Assembly: GCA_012861695.1 (NCBI GenBank)
Contig: JAAOOA010000056.1
Location: 7,026,707-7,090,706, forward strand
DNA: 64,000 nucleotides
Source: Trematomus loennbergii
Lineage: Eukaryota > Chordata > Actinopteri > Perciformes > Nototheniidae
Direction of reading: 5' to 3'
Positions 39,701-52,273 of the stretch are shown here, piece by piece. A program made the position numbers and the translations under genes. How positions within the stretch are numbered: position 1 is the first letter of the stretch; each line of letters begins with the position of its first letter. The notes under the pieces are model-generated. The model saw only the letters and a list, made by a program, of their open reading frames with translations, did no database searches and was not told where the DNA came from.

Positions 39701-41458
39701 CTTTCTGTCCCTCCCAGGAATCTGTTTCCTTTTCATGAAGCATTCCCAGTTTCCTCTAACTGTTTTCAGACAGAACAATCAGCGTGCACGGGGTCGAACA
39801 CACACAGGAGCCCTCCATCATGGCCGTCTTCCCAGAGTTTCTGATCACCAGATATGAGTGTGCGTGTCATCAGTCCCAACTTAATAAATGTTTCACACGC
39901 GAGCCAAGCCACTCAGCGCTGCAGACAGATCTAACACATGCACATGTATTCATTCACAGTCATGTTCCTAATATCCGATTGCCTCTTTTTGTGTTTTTAC
40001 ATACGCCAACGCAGGCCTTAATCTGTAAACGAAGCGTGGGGAGTTGGGGAACGCTGCGGTGATGGATATTTAAGAACAAAAAGCGTGAAGTACATGAGCA
40101 GACCAATGTTTTCAGGACGGGTTTTGGATTTACAAATGCACATTAGAAGGTGGAAGCCGAGCAGAGAACCAACCTCACTGAGAAGGCAGACGATGAAGCG
40201 AGGGCTGAACAGCGGAACAACACGTGCAGGGCGTAAAAAAGCCCATCACAGTCAATCAGGCGTCAGCCGCTAGTCAGGGAGGAAAAGAGAGGAAACTTTA
40301 CCCCGGCTTGGCCCTTCTGAGTTGGCCTGCCGTGTGCAGCGCGGGGGAAATCCACTGGATGTCACATACATCTTGATTTTTATGAATGCTTTGATAGCTC
40401 CCCTAAAGACACTCCCATGACCAGGTGGAGGGTATTTATACAAGCGTGTCAGACAAGCAAAAAACCAGGGAAAGGATATTTGCTGATCCCCTTTGCTCAC
40501 AGAGGAGAAAAGAAAAACTTGCGGCTATTCTAATTGCAACTGGAAATAATTATCTGGCTGTGGACTCTGGGAAGCGGGTCACTTGAACACACTCTTGCCT
40601 GGATCACCAGGTGTGAAGGTTGGATGGTGATTGACGTACAGCTGTCCAATCGGAGAGAGACCTGCCTTCTTACTGTAAAACATGTGAAGTCTTTTCTTGA
40701 TGCTTGGGTGTCAATTACAAAAAACATCAACAAAACAAAGCCATCAGGACAACATGAGAAGAAAAATGTTTCATATAATGTAATGAAGTTCTCACCACTA
40801 TATTTGCCCATAGCTTCTATTAGTTATGAAACATTGCACCATCTAAAGTCATTTATGAGATTCTGTAAAACGGCCACATCATTATAATTAAGTCCCACAT
40901 GGCAATAAATGTCTAAATCAAATCAACCCCATGAACACACACGCACACGCACACACACAATGGTACGCTTCAACTGCATTCAATCTAAATCTGACATCTG
41001 TTTATTTGTGATTCAGAGAACATTGTTTTATTCCTCTGACTCCCTGTCCTTGCTTATGTCCGTCTATTAATTTGCACTTGCTGAACAACTACTGCGATCT
41101 TTGCCTTGGGGCCAACTTTTGACTGCTTAGTTACAGTAACTAAGATGAACTGGTGTTGATGCGGGGCTTCGTTCATTCCTATGAAAGTTGATCAGTGGCG
41201 CATGAATCCTGACGTTCAAGTACAAGGCTACCAGATCTTTATGGGACGTTCTGCAATTTTCCTCATCTATTAGTCCCATAGATTCCCAATTGGGTTTTCC
41301 TATTCTTAAATCAAAAGGAAAAAAAGTTTGGGCCTAATTTACCTTACTGACACAAAAGTTGTAGTATCACGGTTTGGCCACCAAGGAGATTTGCTTTAGT
41401 GCCTGGCTTCACCGTACCTTTTAATTACTTTAGGCTAAACCCCAGTATAGGATAATGC
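36753..41458. other. Unique stretch
   Basis: No exon supported. Candidate conserved non-coding blocks lie at 37650-37790 and 38410-38520. A short CA run lies near 40936-40960. The longer frames (37743-38090, 38510-38860, 40534-40887) have no recognisable domain. Confidence 0.5.
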
Positions 41459-41462
41459 TTAA

Positions 41463-42411
41463 AGTGGACGTATCATGCTATATTTAAATGATGTATTGTA
41501 GGGCCATACCTATATAAGGTATATTTATACGTTTCTGTTTTCAAAATACCAAACAGATCATGCATTTTAGCCATGCCTCATTTCGCTCTATGTGCTGTTT
41601 GCTGTCTACGGGTCTGATTCTGCTGACCACGCCCCCCTGCAGGAGAGGGGAGACGTGCTCTGATCAGCTGCTGGGCTGTCAGAAGAGGGGGAGAAAAAGA
41701 GATCTCCGTCCTCCGTGTTTTATTATATAGAGTCGTTATTCATTTGTTTTAAAGCTCAATAAATAACAAAGAAGACCTTTGACCGGCACTTTTCTTATTT
41801 TGTCCGGAAGATTTAAACTTTAACGGACATCTTGACCGGCGAAAGAAACTGAAACTGAAACTCTGCTGCACGGTCCCCTCGTTCCTTGGAAGAGGCGGAG
41901 AGGTGGGTGTTTGTCATCTGCTGGTGGACTAACCGGAGAGAATTACAGTGCTTGCCTCGACGGGGAGGGATTGCATTGAATTAAGCAGCAGGAGCAAACG
42001 CTTGCCTCGGGGAGGGAGAAAAAAAGCCACAGCGGAGAATAAACAGAAGGGTAACCATGGTAACTATAATGCTGTGGCAGACTACAGCGCCACTTACAGG
42101 CCTGGCATATGTACTACAGCGTCTCCAGCGCTTTCGAGCGGCAATGGCCGGCCGTGGCCCAACCCCACATTCCCCTGATAGGTGGAGAGTTGGCCCAATA
42201 GCCGTAGCGCCACTTCTGTGACGACATAGAAGTGTTCAAATCTGGATCAGTTTTTATCAGATCCGTTGCAGCCCCTTTTTTAGAGATTTGGGTATGGAGG
42301 AAAATAGAAAGGGTTGTGTTTTCTGACACTTGGTGAGTTCCCTGGAACACCGGGGACACATATTCATGTATAAAAGATGTACAAAAGTGCATTTTGCATG
42401 ATAGGTCCCCT
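41463..42411. mobile_element. TTAA-flanked non-autonomous element, complete copy
   Basis: The left end AGTGGACGTATCATGC and right end (inverted) AGGGGACCTATCATGC lie between TTAA at 41459-41462 and 42412-42415. TTAA duplications are typical of piggyBac and Kolobok superfamilies. The 949-bp body has no transposase. The same family occurs as fragments at 46960 and 61716. Confidence 0.87.
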
Positions 42412-42415
42412 TTAA

Positions 42416-45400
42416 GGTAAGACATAATGTTACAGTAGCACAATCAGCAACAAGTACATTAAAGGGAAACATCTTGAGTTTGCTAACATTAGCAAGCATT
42501 ACCAAGGAAAAGCTACTGCTGAGAGCCTTCTCATGAATTCTTCCTTTTCAATAGGAATGCGTTATTTCCTCACTTAAATATATTAAACATGCAGCCGAGT
42601 GTGCATCCTAAGGTTTCTGATTGCTCTTCCACATACTCACATTACAGAGAACGCACAAGTGAACGTGAATTGAGACCAAAAACAGCTGCAAGTCGATGAG
42701 TTTACAAGAGAACATTTGAAATATGCCTCAAATCAAATCAAAAAAGTGCAAGCCAGCTCCCATTAGTGCAGTAAGGACCAAGACTTTATTGCTTCCAACA
42801 CTGCAAACGAATTCCACGCATTGTAGTAGTCAGTGATAATTAGGATCTGTTGAACACCTTCAGTCTCCACCCTTACAGCTCTTACATATTCAGTATCGCT
42901 GCACAATAAATGCCTTCAGTTCTTTAATGGTCTCTGTGCAACACGAAGACCGAGGGTGGAGGAAGTTCTAATCTGTAAGAATGCTCTGTGATGTGACCGC
43001 AGCTCAGTGAACTGAAACAACACTGTTACATTATTCATAGAAAGAATTAACACCACCTCCTAGATGATGAGAATAAGCTGTTATGAACTTCTTATCACAT
43101 GGAAGTAAGGAACACATGTTATTTATGGAAAAAATATGGAGTATTGACAGCTTATCTGAGAGGTGAGGGAGTTGGAGGCTGAATGGGGATAAAAGATCTA
43201 GTGAAATTGGAACTTTTCTTTCCTCTTCCTCTGTGAAATAACACGGACAAAAACTGCCCCATTAATAGGTCTTTTTGTTTTGAAGAGCTCATCAGAGAGC
43301 AGTGAAATGGGCCTTTTAAACCTCAGCTGTGGATGCAGAATGTCATGAGCGTGCTTTTGAAATGCACGATATGTTATTCATTTGTTCGTTTCTTTGGTGC
43401 ATGCTCATCTACAACGTAGCTGAATGTTAGCATTCCTCTGCTCCCTGCTTTTGTTACATGGTAATTGTGCAGAGCGAGTACCAATGTGCCAGGTCTCAGT
43501 TTAATGAATCCCACCTGTAACACATTTGCACATTCATTCCTCTCCAAGGAGAAATCCTGTTGCCAAAGCAAAGCCTTGTGGAAGTGTGCTGCTATGCTGA
43601 GACCCCAAAGAAATGTACCCAAGATGGCAGCCGATGTTAGCAACCAATTTAACCCTTTAACTTGTGATGGCATTTGTTCAACATCTATGTTTGTGTACAT
43701 TTTACGGCTCAATGTTGCACTCTACAAACACGAGAGGGAAGTTGGAGGAGAGGCTTATGGAATGTCAGAGCGAAATGCTTGTGAACCCCTCTGGCATGTG
43801 AAAGGGATTTCACAAACATGAGTACATCAAATGATTGATTCAACGGCTAATCTCTCCACAAACTGTATACATACCAATATCTTAAAAGAGTAGGCCATTC
43901 ATCTGGGCTTTTCCATGAGCTCAGTATAGCGGTGAATAAATAGTGCACTCACTGCAGACTGTTTTTTTTTTCATTCTTCTCAAGGATTTAGGAATGGTAT
44001 TGCCTCACCTGTCACTTCAAGATGATCTGTAGGAAGTTAACAACTGTAGTTTAAAGTCTTCATTTTCTATAAGAAGGCCAAGAATAAACATTGCATTAGT
44101 TAGATTATCGGCTTGCAGCATGTGTGTTTTCCTTTTCACAACAATGGCACACATGATGTTAGTCGATGACCAATCAGTGCACAGGATATTAAACCAGTTC
44201 TATAGAGTGGTGCAGGAATGAGTCCTCAAGCATGCAAATTACTTTAGGTTACCTCGTCTCAACGTCAATAGTTTTTTGACGTTCTTTTGAGATACCTTAT
44301 ATAAGATCTGTGGTTAACACAAGCTTACAGATTTCACCTTTTGTTTTTACGATATAAAATAAATCACTAATTACCCCACTCATGATGAATGTCGGAAGCT
44401 TTTATATTTCTTAAAAACAGGAGTTGCTAAAAAATAAGTATACAAGACTACTATACTCCGTACACTGTCTTTAGCTTAGCAGTATTGACGTGCAGCCATG
44501 GAACCGTAATATAGTTTGTTTATTGCCAAACGTTCGATTTTTGCTATTGGCTATGGCATTTATGCTTTAGAAATATGTATCATAATCATGTGTTTGCAAC
44601 AGAGCTTATTTTCTGCTATATTCTGAATTCCAATGGAAAAATCCCATTGCCTTTCGTTGAGGGACCCTTTGCAATGCTAACATTCGAGTCGACCAACAAA
44701 GATTCAGCATCACTGCACCACTTAATATGCTCTCATGCTGTAATGATTTCTGGTTTTGATAATGAATTAGTCCATTCAATGGCTGTTATCAGCATAGTAG
44801 ATCTAAGTAAGAAGGGACCTGAAAGAAAAATGCCTTTATCACCTATTTACATATCAATATCAATGGTAAGTAATAATGATTTTAGGAAAGGAGATTATCT
44901 GGTGACGTAGTGGAGAGTATAGATATATTGACAGTGTCCTTATCTTTATCAGTAAAGGAAGAAGATGAAGAGGGTATTGTTTTATAGTTAAGGTTGTTCT
45001 CAACAACAGCCAATGTCTGAACACATTATCTAGGCTAGGGGCTAACACATCATTGCTTATCTTCAGCATATGCTAATGCTAGTTCAGATCCACCAGTGAC
45101 ATGCAAAACGTTTGCTTTTAATGGGTTATTGTACACTAGTATTGATACTTTGAATTCTTCCACAGCTAAGTAATATACAATATATTGTCAAAATAAGCCT
45201 GTGTTTCTATAGTGATTCTTCATTAGGAGCTCCTAACAACTGTTTATGATGACACTAAAAAGCATGAGGAAGCAACTAATCCTTCCCCTTCATCTCATTC
45301 TTTATTGTAGTATTTGTTTCTCATTTTCAGACATTCAGTCCCTTTGCTTGTCAGTTAAAACAGAATCTCTTGTGACTGTTGCAGCACTGTGCTGTTGTTG

Positions 45401-46744
45401 CTCATTTGAGTAATGTTGCTCCCAGTTGGTGGTCTCAGTAATGAGCAAGGGGGGTGGGTGGACCACCTTCAATGGGATGCCAGAGATCTTTAGCTGCGCT
45501 CCTTCAGGGCCTTTTGCATTTAGTAACTCTGAGCTCATAATTGTGTGACTAAAGCAATTGTTCTCTTAATTGAAGCCATTCAGGGCCTCTATGGGCTTTC
45601 CCCACTTCCCTCAGGTGAGACTCAGGTGATCATCCAAAACCTTCAGGTGGAACTCAGGTGATCCCTCAAAGACTCGGAGAGAAAGGGATGTTTTTATCTT
45701 GTAAATCATGGTTTTACTCTTAAAATAGTATGGTTTTGAGTAGTTAAGACATATAATTTAATATAATTCATGGTAATATCTTCATGGAAAAATGTCTTCT
45801 TTGAACAAGCATCCAGTTTTTTGCTGCTCTGGCATAGTAAATGCCAAGGAAATGACTGCATACGGGCCCTTATCTTTTGCCCCACAGTTATAGCTCACAA
45901 TAAGCATTGCTGCACAAGATCATTTAATGACTGGATGACACTGAATAGGTAAAAGAAAGTCGCCAGGACTTTTAATGTGGAGTAAAATGAGTGTGATAGA
46001 ATGTTGAATACAAATATTGTTCATTTCCTTTCAAGTTCATGCCCCGTGGATGACGAATTTGCTTAAATGTCTAGTGTTAAAGATTTGAAAGAAGTCGTTC
46101 CACCTTTAATCTTCAACACACGTCAAACACTTATGTCTGCAAAGCACCATTTCAACTTTAATTCCTCATCCTGAAAAATTCACAAGCCAGAAGCGTGTTG
46201 AGGAGGGTGGAGGAGTCGAAGCAGAGCATACGTTTAAGAACATTTGACGCACAAAGAGAAGTCCCCCAAAACTTGCAAACGGAAAAAAAAAAGAATCTGC
46301 AGGGGCCACGGTTTGTTTTCACCTGAAGCAGTCATTTATCTTGGCCATGGCCCAACACTAAAGCACTGTGTATGTTTCTATGGTCTCGGTGGGTTTGTGT
46401 GTGCACCACAGCCACTTAAAGCGGTGGGGGGAACTGCAGATTTCAGTCCTAATCTAGGAATTGTGAAACCGCACCATTTCCTTGCACTCGAGAAGTGCTT
46501 GTCATCTCATTGGGCTGTGGAGGACCTGTATACATCAGCGCAGATGGAGCATGCAGATGAGTTTAGGATATGTGTTTGTTTTACTTCACTTTGGTGGACA
46601 AGTTTGTGCATAGGCTACTATCATAGAAATTACGAAAGGAAAGGAAACAAATGTTAATGTCATTGAGTCAAGTTTTCTCCCTGAACAAAAAAGAAAATTA
46701 AGAACAGCTTACATTTTGCTGTCTTTCAGCTATCTGTTTTGCTT
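42416..46744. other. Unique AT-rich stretch
   Basis: No exon, RNA gene or repeat boundary recognised. The frame at 44575-44910 (111 codons) has no domain and is probably chance. Confidence 0.5.
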
Positions 46745-46959
46745 TACATTACATTACATTACATTTAGCTGACGCTTTTATCCAAAGCGACTTACAATAA
46801 GTGCATTCGACCAAGAAGATACAAACTTGAAGAAAACAGAATCATATGTGACCGGCTCTATCGAAATCAGTCAGAAGTCGCAACGGCTCATTTCAAAATA
46901 AACGTGGATTTGTGTAAAAAAATAGTTTTTCGGGGTTCGGATGTTTTGTTTGATTTTAA

Positions 46960-47080
46960 AGTGGACCTATCATGCTATATTTGAATAATATAGTGTAGGA
47001 CCATACCTATATAAGGCATATTTATACTTTTTTTTTTTCAAAATACATATCATGCATTTTAGCCATGCCTCATTTTTGCT
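46960..47080 (+). mobile_element. Fragment of the 41463-42411 TTAA family
   Basis: TTAA (46956-46959) is followed by AGTGGACCTATCATGC and the same internal blocks as the complete copy (CCATACCTATATAAGGC, TTTTAGCCATGCCTC). The right half is missing. It sits in the 3' untranslated part of the LINE. Confidence 0.85.
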
Positions 47081-47937
47081 CATTTTATTGCTCGAAGTGG
47101 AGTCGAAAGAGATGAGTTTTCAGTCTGTGCCGGAAGATGTGTAAGCTTTCTGCTGTGCTCATTCCACCATTTTGGAGCCAGGATAGCAAACCGACGTGTT
47201 TTTGCTGATGGGAACTTGGGTCTCCTTCGCAGTGCGGGTGCAGCGAGCTGTTTGGCTGATGCAGAGTGGAGTGCACGTGCTGGGGTGTACAGTTTAACCA
47301 TGTCCTGGATGTAGGAAGGGCCAGATCCATTCACAGCATGGTACGCAAGTACCAGTGTCTTGAAGTGGATTCTAGCAGTTACTGGAAGCCAGTGAAGGGA
47401 GCGGAGGAGCGGTGTGGTGTGGGAACATTTTGGAAGGTTGAAGACCAGACGAGCCGCTGCATTCTGGATGAGCTGCAGAGGTCGGATGGCACATGCAGGT
47501 AGACCAGCCAGGAGGGAGTTGCAGTAGTCTAGGCGTGAGATGACGAGAGCCTGGACCAGAAGTTGCGTTGCTTTCTGGGTCAGGAGGGGATGTATCCTCC
47601 TGATGTTGTAAAGAGTGTATCTGCAGCAGCGGGTTGTAGCAGCGATGTTTGCAGTGAAGGACAGGTTGTTATCTAGAGTCACACCCAAATTCCTTGCAGT
47701 CTGAGTCGGGGAAACAACAGAGGGGCCGATGTTGATTGTTAGGTCAAGAGTGGGACAATCTTTTCCAGGAAGAAAAAGCAGTTCAGTCTTGTCAAGGTTG
47801 AGCTTGAGGTGGTGAGCAGACATCCACTGAGAGATGTCTGCTAGACAAGCAGAGATGCGTGCGACGACCTGGGTCTCTGAGCTGAGCGGGGAAAAGACAG
47901 AATTAATTGGGTGTCGTCAGCGTAGCAGTGGTATGAA
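47080..47937 (-). pseudogene. L2-like reverse transcriptase C-terminal fragment
   Basis: The catalytic YADD motif is encoded at 47924-47913, within SYHCYADDTQLILSFP. A frameshift follows, and a 247-codon frame continues (47823-47080), starting in SQWMSAHHLKLNLDKTEL. That frame includes NLGVTLDNNLSF, SRLDYCNSLLAGLP and LQLIQNAAARLV, all typical thumb and C-terminal motifs of L2/CR1 reverse transcriptases. Near the end the expected RLKTHLFRLHFEQ is in another frame (stop near 47085), so a second frameshift exists around 47125-47150. Only about 280 of the usual 900 or more residues remain. In life the protein copies LINE RNA at the target site; this copy is inactive. Confidence 0.93.
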
Positions 47938-50900
47938 AAACCATTTAAAGGTTTGTGATTACACTGTTTGGGTTCACTCTAACTGTTCTCACTAACTTTG
48001 TTTCTAACTGAAAGTTGTGACTAACCCACATTACGCCTACCCAGCTTCTGCCTTATGATAAAAAAACTAAGTAACCAAAGGACTTTATTATGTGTGATTC
48101 TTCAAACCATTTTTTTTTTTTAAATGTGTTTTTGTCTTAATCTTTTTACAGACAACCTAAATGTATCAAGAAGGCACTTTAATTGTTTTCCAGAATAAGG
48201 CCTAAAGGTCGGACCTTTCCGCCAGAAATAAAGGCATCAACCAATGAACTTCTTGGGTAATTGTAAAGTTGTGCCCATATTTACGAGGATTTTAAAACAA
48301 AAATACAGGCTTCGAAATCCGAACCAAGGCAGCCTACAGCATATACTAGATCCACCCCTTCGATTTTTACTTTAACAATAAAAGCACTAGTCATATCATT
48401 TGTGCAATTGACCATTTTTTATTTACGTGTAGTAATTTGTCATGCCCCCAGTATGTAGAGGCCTTAACATCAAACGCACATTTTTCTTTGACTGCTATTA
48501 GTAGGGATTTTTTTGTTAACATGTTACCCACATACACTTTGGAAGGCAACAGTATATCATTGTTGTATTTACAGCAGTTGTGCTGCCCCCAAGAGGCCAA
48601 CACATCTGTTAATGCCGGCGTAAAGGCTAATCTAAAACAGCCCATTAGGGAATGCTTTTTTTTAATCTGCAATGCATCGATACTTTCCGACTTTGCTACC
48701 AATGTCTTTGGCACCCAGGCCCAAGCCTGTTAGTTCCTACTAAAGGAATTACCTATTGTACCTATTTAAGATACATTTTAAAGCTGGGCTCAATAATGTT
48801 CTTTGGCAATGTATTAGCAAACATTAGAAAGCAAATGGTGAATTTTGGGAGAACATTGAGTATATGTGCCGAGGTTTAAGTGTATACCGGATTGGCTGAA
48901 AATAAAGTGCAATGACAGTAAAGCTCGAAAGCAAAGAGAACCTTGTAATATAATGTTATGTTTGCTTTTGTGTGATTTGTTTACTTTTACACAATAAATT
49001 ATATGATTACTATCTGTAATTGCCAAGACTAACGTTTAAATCTCATTTAAACAAGTACTTTAACAAAGAAATAGCGGAGCTAAGGTTTATACTTTTTTCA
49101 GTATAGGAAATAAAGAGTCAATAGGATGAGTCATGTTCCTGTCAGTTAGTAATTGGAACCATCCATCCTCTCAATTTCCAAACACAACACAAAAGACTCT
49201 ACAATGACAGACTGTGTGAAGTCAGATTAGCTCAGATTTCCTCAGGAGATGTTCCACAACATCAGCAAAAACAAAGTCCTCAAAATGGGGATTTACCGCC
49301 TCCTTCCAGTCAACAGCCCCCTTGGGAGCTTTCCTGAATGAATCCCAGACTGCTACATAGCTCGGCTATCTCACTGACCTGTCGTGCCATCAGCTACTTC
49401 AACCTAGAGCCTCCGCACTCTCGCTATACGGCCACATCCTGGCCATAAATCACTGCACAGTGTGAACTTCCCTGGAATGCTTGTTGAGTTGCCAAAGGAT
49501 TGTTTGTAAGTCCAAGCAAGGTCCAACCCTTATCAGTGTCCAACACATCTTGGTGTTATCAGAGATAAAGCTTAGATAAAAGTGATCTCTTTAGCCTCTG
49601 AACAGATTCCTATAGGCAATATTTCCAGTAATGGGCCACCTAAAAGGAGAGTGGTAACCTGCGTTTCCGCTTCTACAGCTTTGAGTGTGGTTGTTTTGTC
49701 TATTACCAAAATACATTTTTGTCTATTATCAAAATACATTTTTGCATTGTAACACACAAGGATTCTTTGGTGTCCACAAGTGACATCAGCAGTTGAAGTA
49801 AATGAAAACTTCTCAGAGCTTAATGACTTCTTACCAGGGATTTGGGATGGAAATGGTGGGAAAATATTATTGCAACCAGCTCAACCGAGGAGCACTTGCT
49901 TGCTGCAATTAGGGTGAAAGTTTTGATTTGCCAATCTCTGCGTGCCAACAGGATTTCTCACCAATGTCTACATCTGGCGTCACACCAACAGGCCAAATAT
50001 ACATCGTAGAGTCTATGAGCCATTTAGAGAGTATCAGTCCCACTTTGTGATGTGTACACTGAATCATCAAGTGTATTTTGACATGCAAAACTGGTCTCAA
50101 GCAAGCTTTCCATCGACCCCTTTGGACACTTGGGTGGGCTCCCGAAATACCTCCCTTAATTTGACATGACCTGATTTGGAGGATTTCAATGTTATTACTC
50201 CTCTTGGACGTGTGGACTCACATGCGAGGCGTGAGGTTGAGGGAGGTCTTCCCGGAGCTGTTATGAGAGCTGATGTGAGACAACAGTGGACCGTGCCTGG
50301 AGCAAAAGAGAGGTAAAGGCAGGGAAAGGAAAGACAGAGCATTAGAAGCCAAGGTGAATAAAGTGAGTGACAGTAAGGATTGAAAGGTGGGAACAAATAA
50401 GCGATCCAGGGTATGTAGATCCAACCTGTAAAGGCCTAGGAGCAAAGAGCTTTCCAGAAGTGTCAGTTCAACATCTCATCTCCTCTCTCTGTCTTACTCC
50501 CTAAGCCACCTAACTATTGTTGAGTTGGAAGTCCCTGAGTTTTGACAGCTGTGCTTGGAGTGCTGTGACGGCGGTCCGGAGGGAAGGGTGTGTGTCTGGC
50601 TGTGTGTTATATGATGGTTTGTAGTGGATTTGGACACTTTGGTGTGCAGCCTCTTGGTAAGCAAATATTGGTGTATGTGACTCTAGAGGTTAAGCCTTCT
50701 GAGTGAGGACATGTGTGTGTGACGATGTTCAAATATAATACATTTGATTTATGCAGTGCCTTGTGGACCTATAATGCAGTTCATTGTGCTTTATTAGTAG
50801 TGATTTGACATAATGCGGCTACACAGACAGAAGAGAGCTAATGATAAAGAAATAAGATACACCGGTCATGCTATTTGCTCTGCAAGGCTAAAAGAGGAGA

Positions 50901-51588
50901 GAGTAAGGATTTCTTGCACCACTTCACCTATTTCACGGATAGTTTGAAGAGGTAAAAACTCAACAACAGTCTCATTATTATGTTGTGTATAATAAAACAT
51001 GTGTTGGAGTTGACATCTTGAGTTTTTTAGGCATTGGGTTGCTTGGAACTAGATGCTATAATCAGCATGCTAACACGCGATAACATGCTCACGAGGACAA
51101 TTCTAATGTTTAGTGTACTGCAAGCATCTTCTATAAACTGTATCCAATTGTGTGTCTGTTCGTGATTACACCTGGGTTTTCCTCTGCTTTCCTCGTCAGC
51201 ATTCAAGTTGTTGGATACGGTTTCTTCCCTCCCTTTGAAAAACAAGCTAACGTCCGCTAGCAGTCAGTTATTTGAGTAATCAGATCCCAATTTGATCTCA
51301 AGACAGCTATATGATATGACCATGTAACTAACTAAGTGTAATTCTAGTCATTTCCAGATACAATTTTGATATAAGACACATTTAAATGCAAGTTATTTGT
51401 ATTGTGTCTTGGCTAATTATCAGGAAACACAATGTGCTCTAGCTGATGGGAATGTTAGATATGAAGTAGTTTGTCTTGATGCAAAAGTACTGAACAAGTA
51501 ATGCAACAGTATGATGGGGCTTGATAAGACGTGCCAACTCAACCCAAACCTCATGCCAATCAATCCAGTAGTTGTCAAAATGCCTCAT
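47938..51588. other. Unique stretch
   Basis: No exon or repeat boundary supported. A block near 50725-50800 resembles common fish interspersed sequence but is too diverged to name. Confidence 0.45.
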
Positions 51589-51592
51589 TTAA

Positions 51593-52269
51593 AGGTCCCA
51601 TGTCGTGGCCATTTCTACTGATCATAATTCCATTGTTGAGGTATACTAGAATAGATTTATATTGTGCAATTTTCCAAAATCTCATTGGTTTCTCATACAG
51701 CATCTCTGTATAGTATGTGTATTCACTCTCTGTCCTACACGGCTTGTTGGAGCTCCTGCCCCCCCCTCCCTTTGAGCCCAGTGGCCGTCTGCGAGCACAC
51801 ACCCGCAGCCTGGCTGGGAGTTTGTGTGTGTGCTCACACACCGACTCACAGCCTTGCCGCGTTCCGCCGTCTCAGGGAGGAGAAATCGGCGGAGCTGCAG
51901 CTGAGAAAAGATTGAGTGTGTGTGTGCAAGGAAGTCCGCGGATTGGTCCATTTGGACCAATCCACGGACTTAACGTAACGGCTCCGCGGACGTAACGTAC
52001 AGTAACGGCTCCACAGATTGGTCCATTTGAACCAATCCACAGAGGGGTCGTCGTTACGTCACTTGGTTCCCGGAAGAAAAAAATTGAAAAAGAAAATCTC
52101 CAACGAGGCGTTCTGGGGCAGCATAGACACGTATTTTCTGTGTTAGAGTTTTACTCGCTACAGGGTGTACTTTGAGGGTTTGTGACTCTGCAGACCATTT
52201 ACATGCATAAAAACCTTCATAACACACAAGGGGACGGGTAATAACCGGAAATTACATGACATGGGACCT
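51593..52269. mobile_element. TTAA-flanked MITE with duplicated internal palindromes
   Basis: The ends AGGTCCCATGTC and AGGTCCCATGTC (inverted) lie between TTAA at 51589-51592 and 52270-52273. Inside are two related hairpins, GATTGGTCCATTTGGACC-type (51934-51969) and GATTGGTCCATTTGAACC-type (52010-52043). They are separated by CGTAACGGCTCC-type repeats. No coding content. Confidence 0.87.
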
Positions 52270-52273
52270 TTAA

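Larger units (their letters stand above)
46745..47937 (-). mobile_element. 5'-truncated L2/CR1-group LINE
   Basis: The minus strand carries the C-terminal reverse transcriptase part (47080-47937) and then the 3' end. The 3' end reads TAAGTCGCTTTGGATAAAAG and finishes in a tail of TAATG units (46745-46765), as in fish L2-type LINEs. The 5' part, including the endonuclease, is absent, as is usual for LINE copies. A TTAA-type MITE fragment (46960-47080) and some unidentified sequence separate coding region and tail. Confidence 0.88.

Noticed and set aside
44575..44910. 111-codon open frame
   Set aside because: No recognisable domain, AT-rich, no splice or promoter context; length is within chance for such DNA.
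46244..46657. 137-codon open frame
   Set aside because: Composition and lack of motifs suggest chance; nothing links it to a known family.
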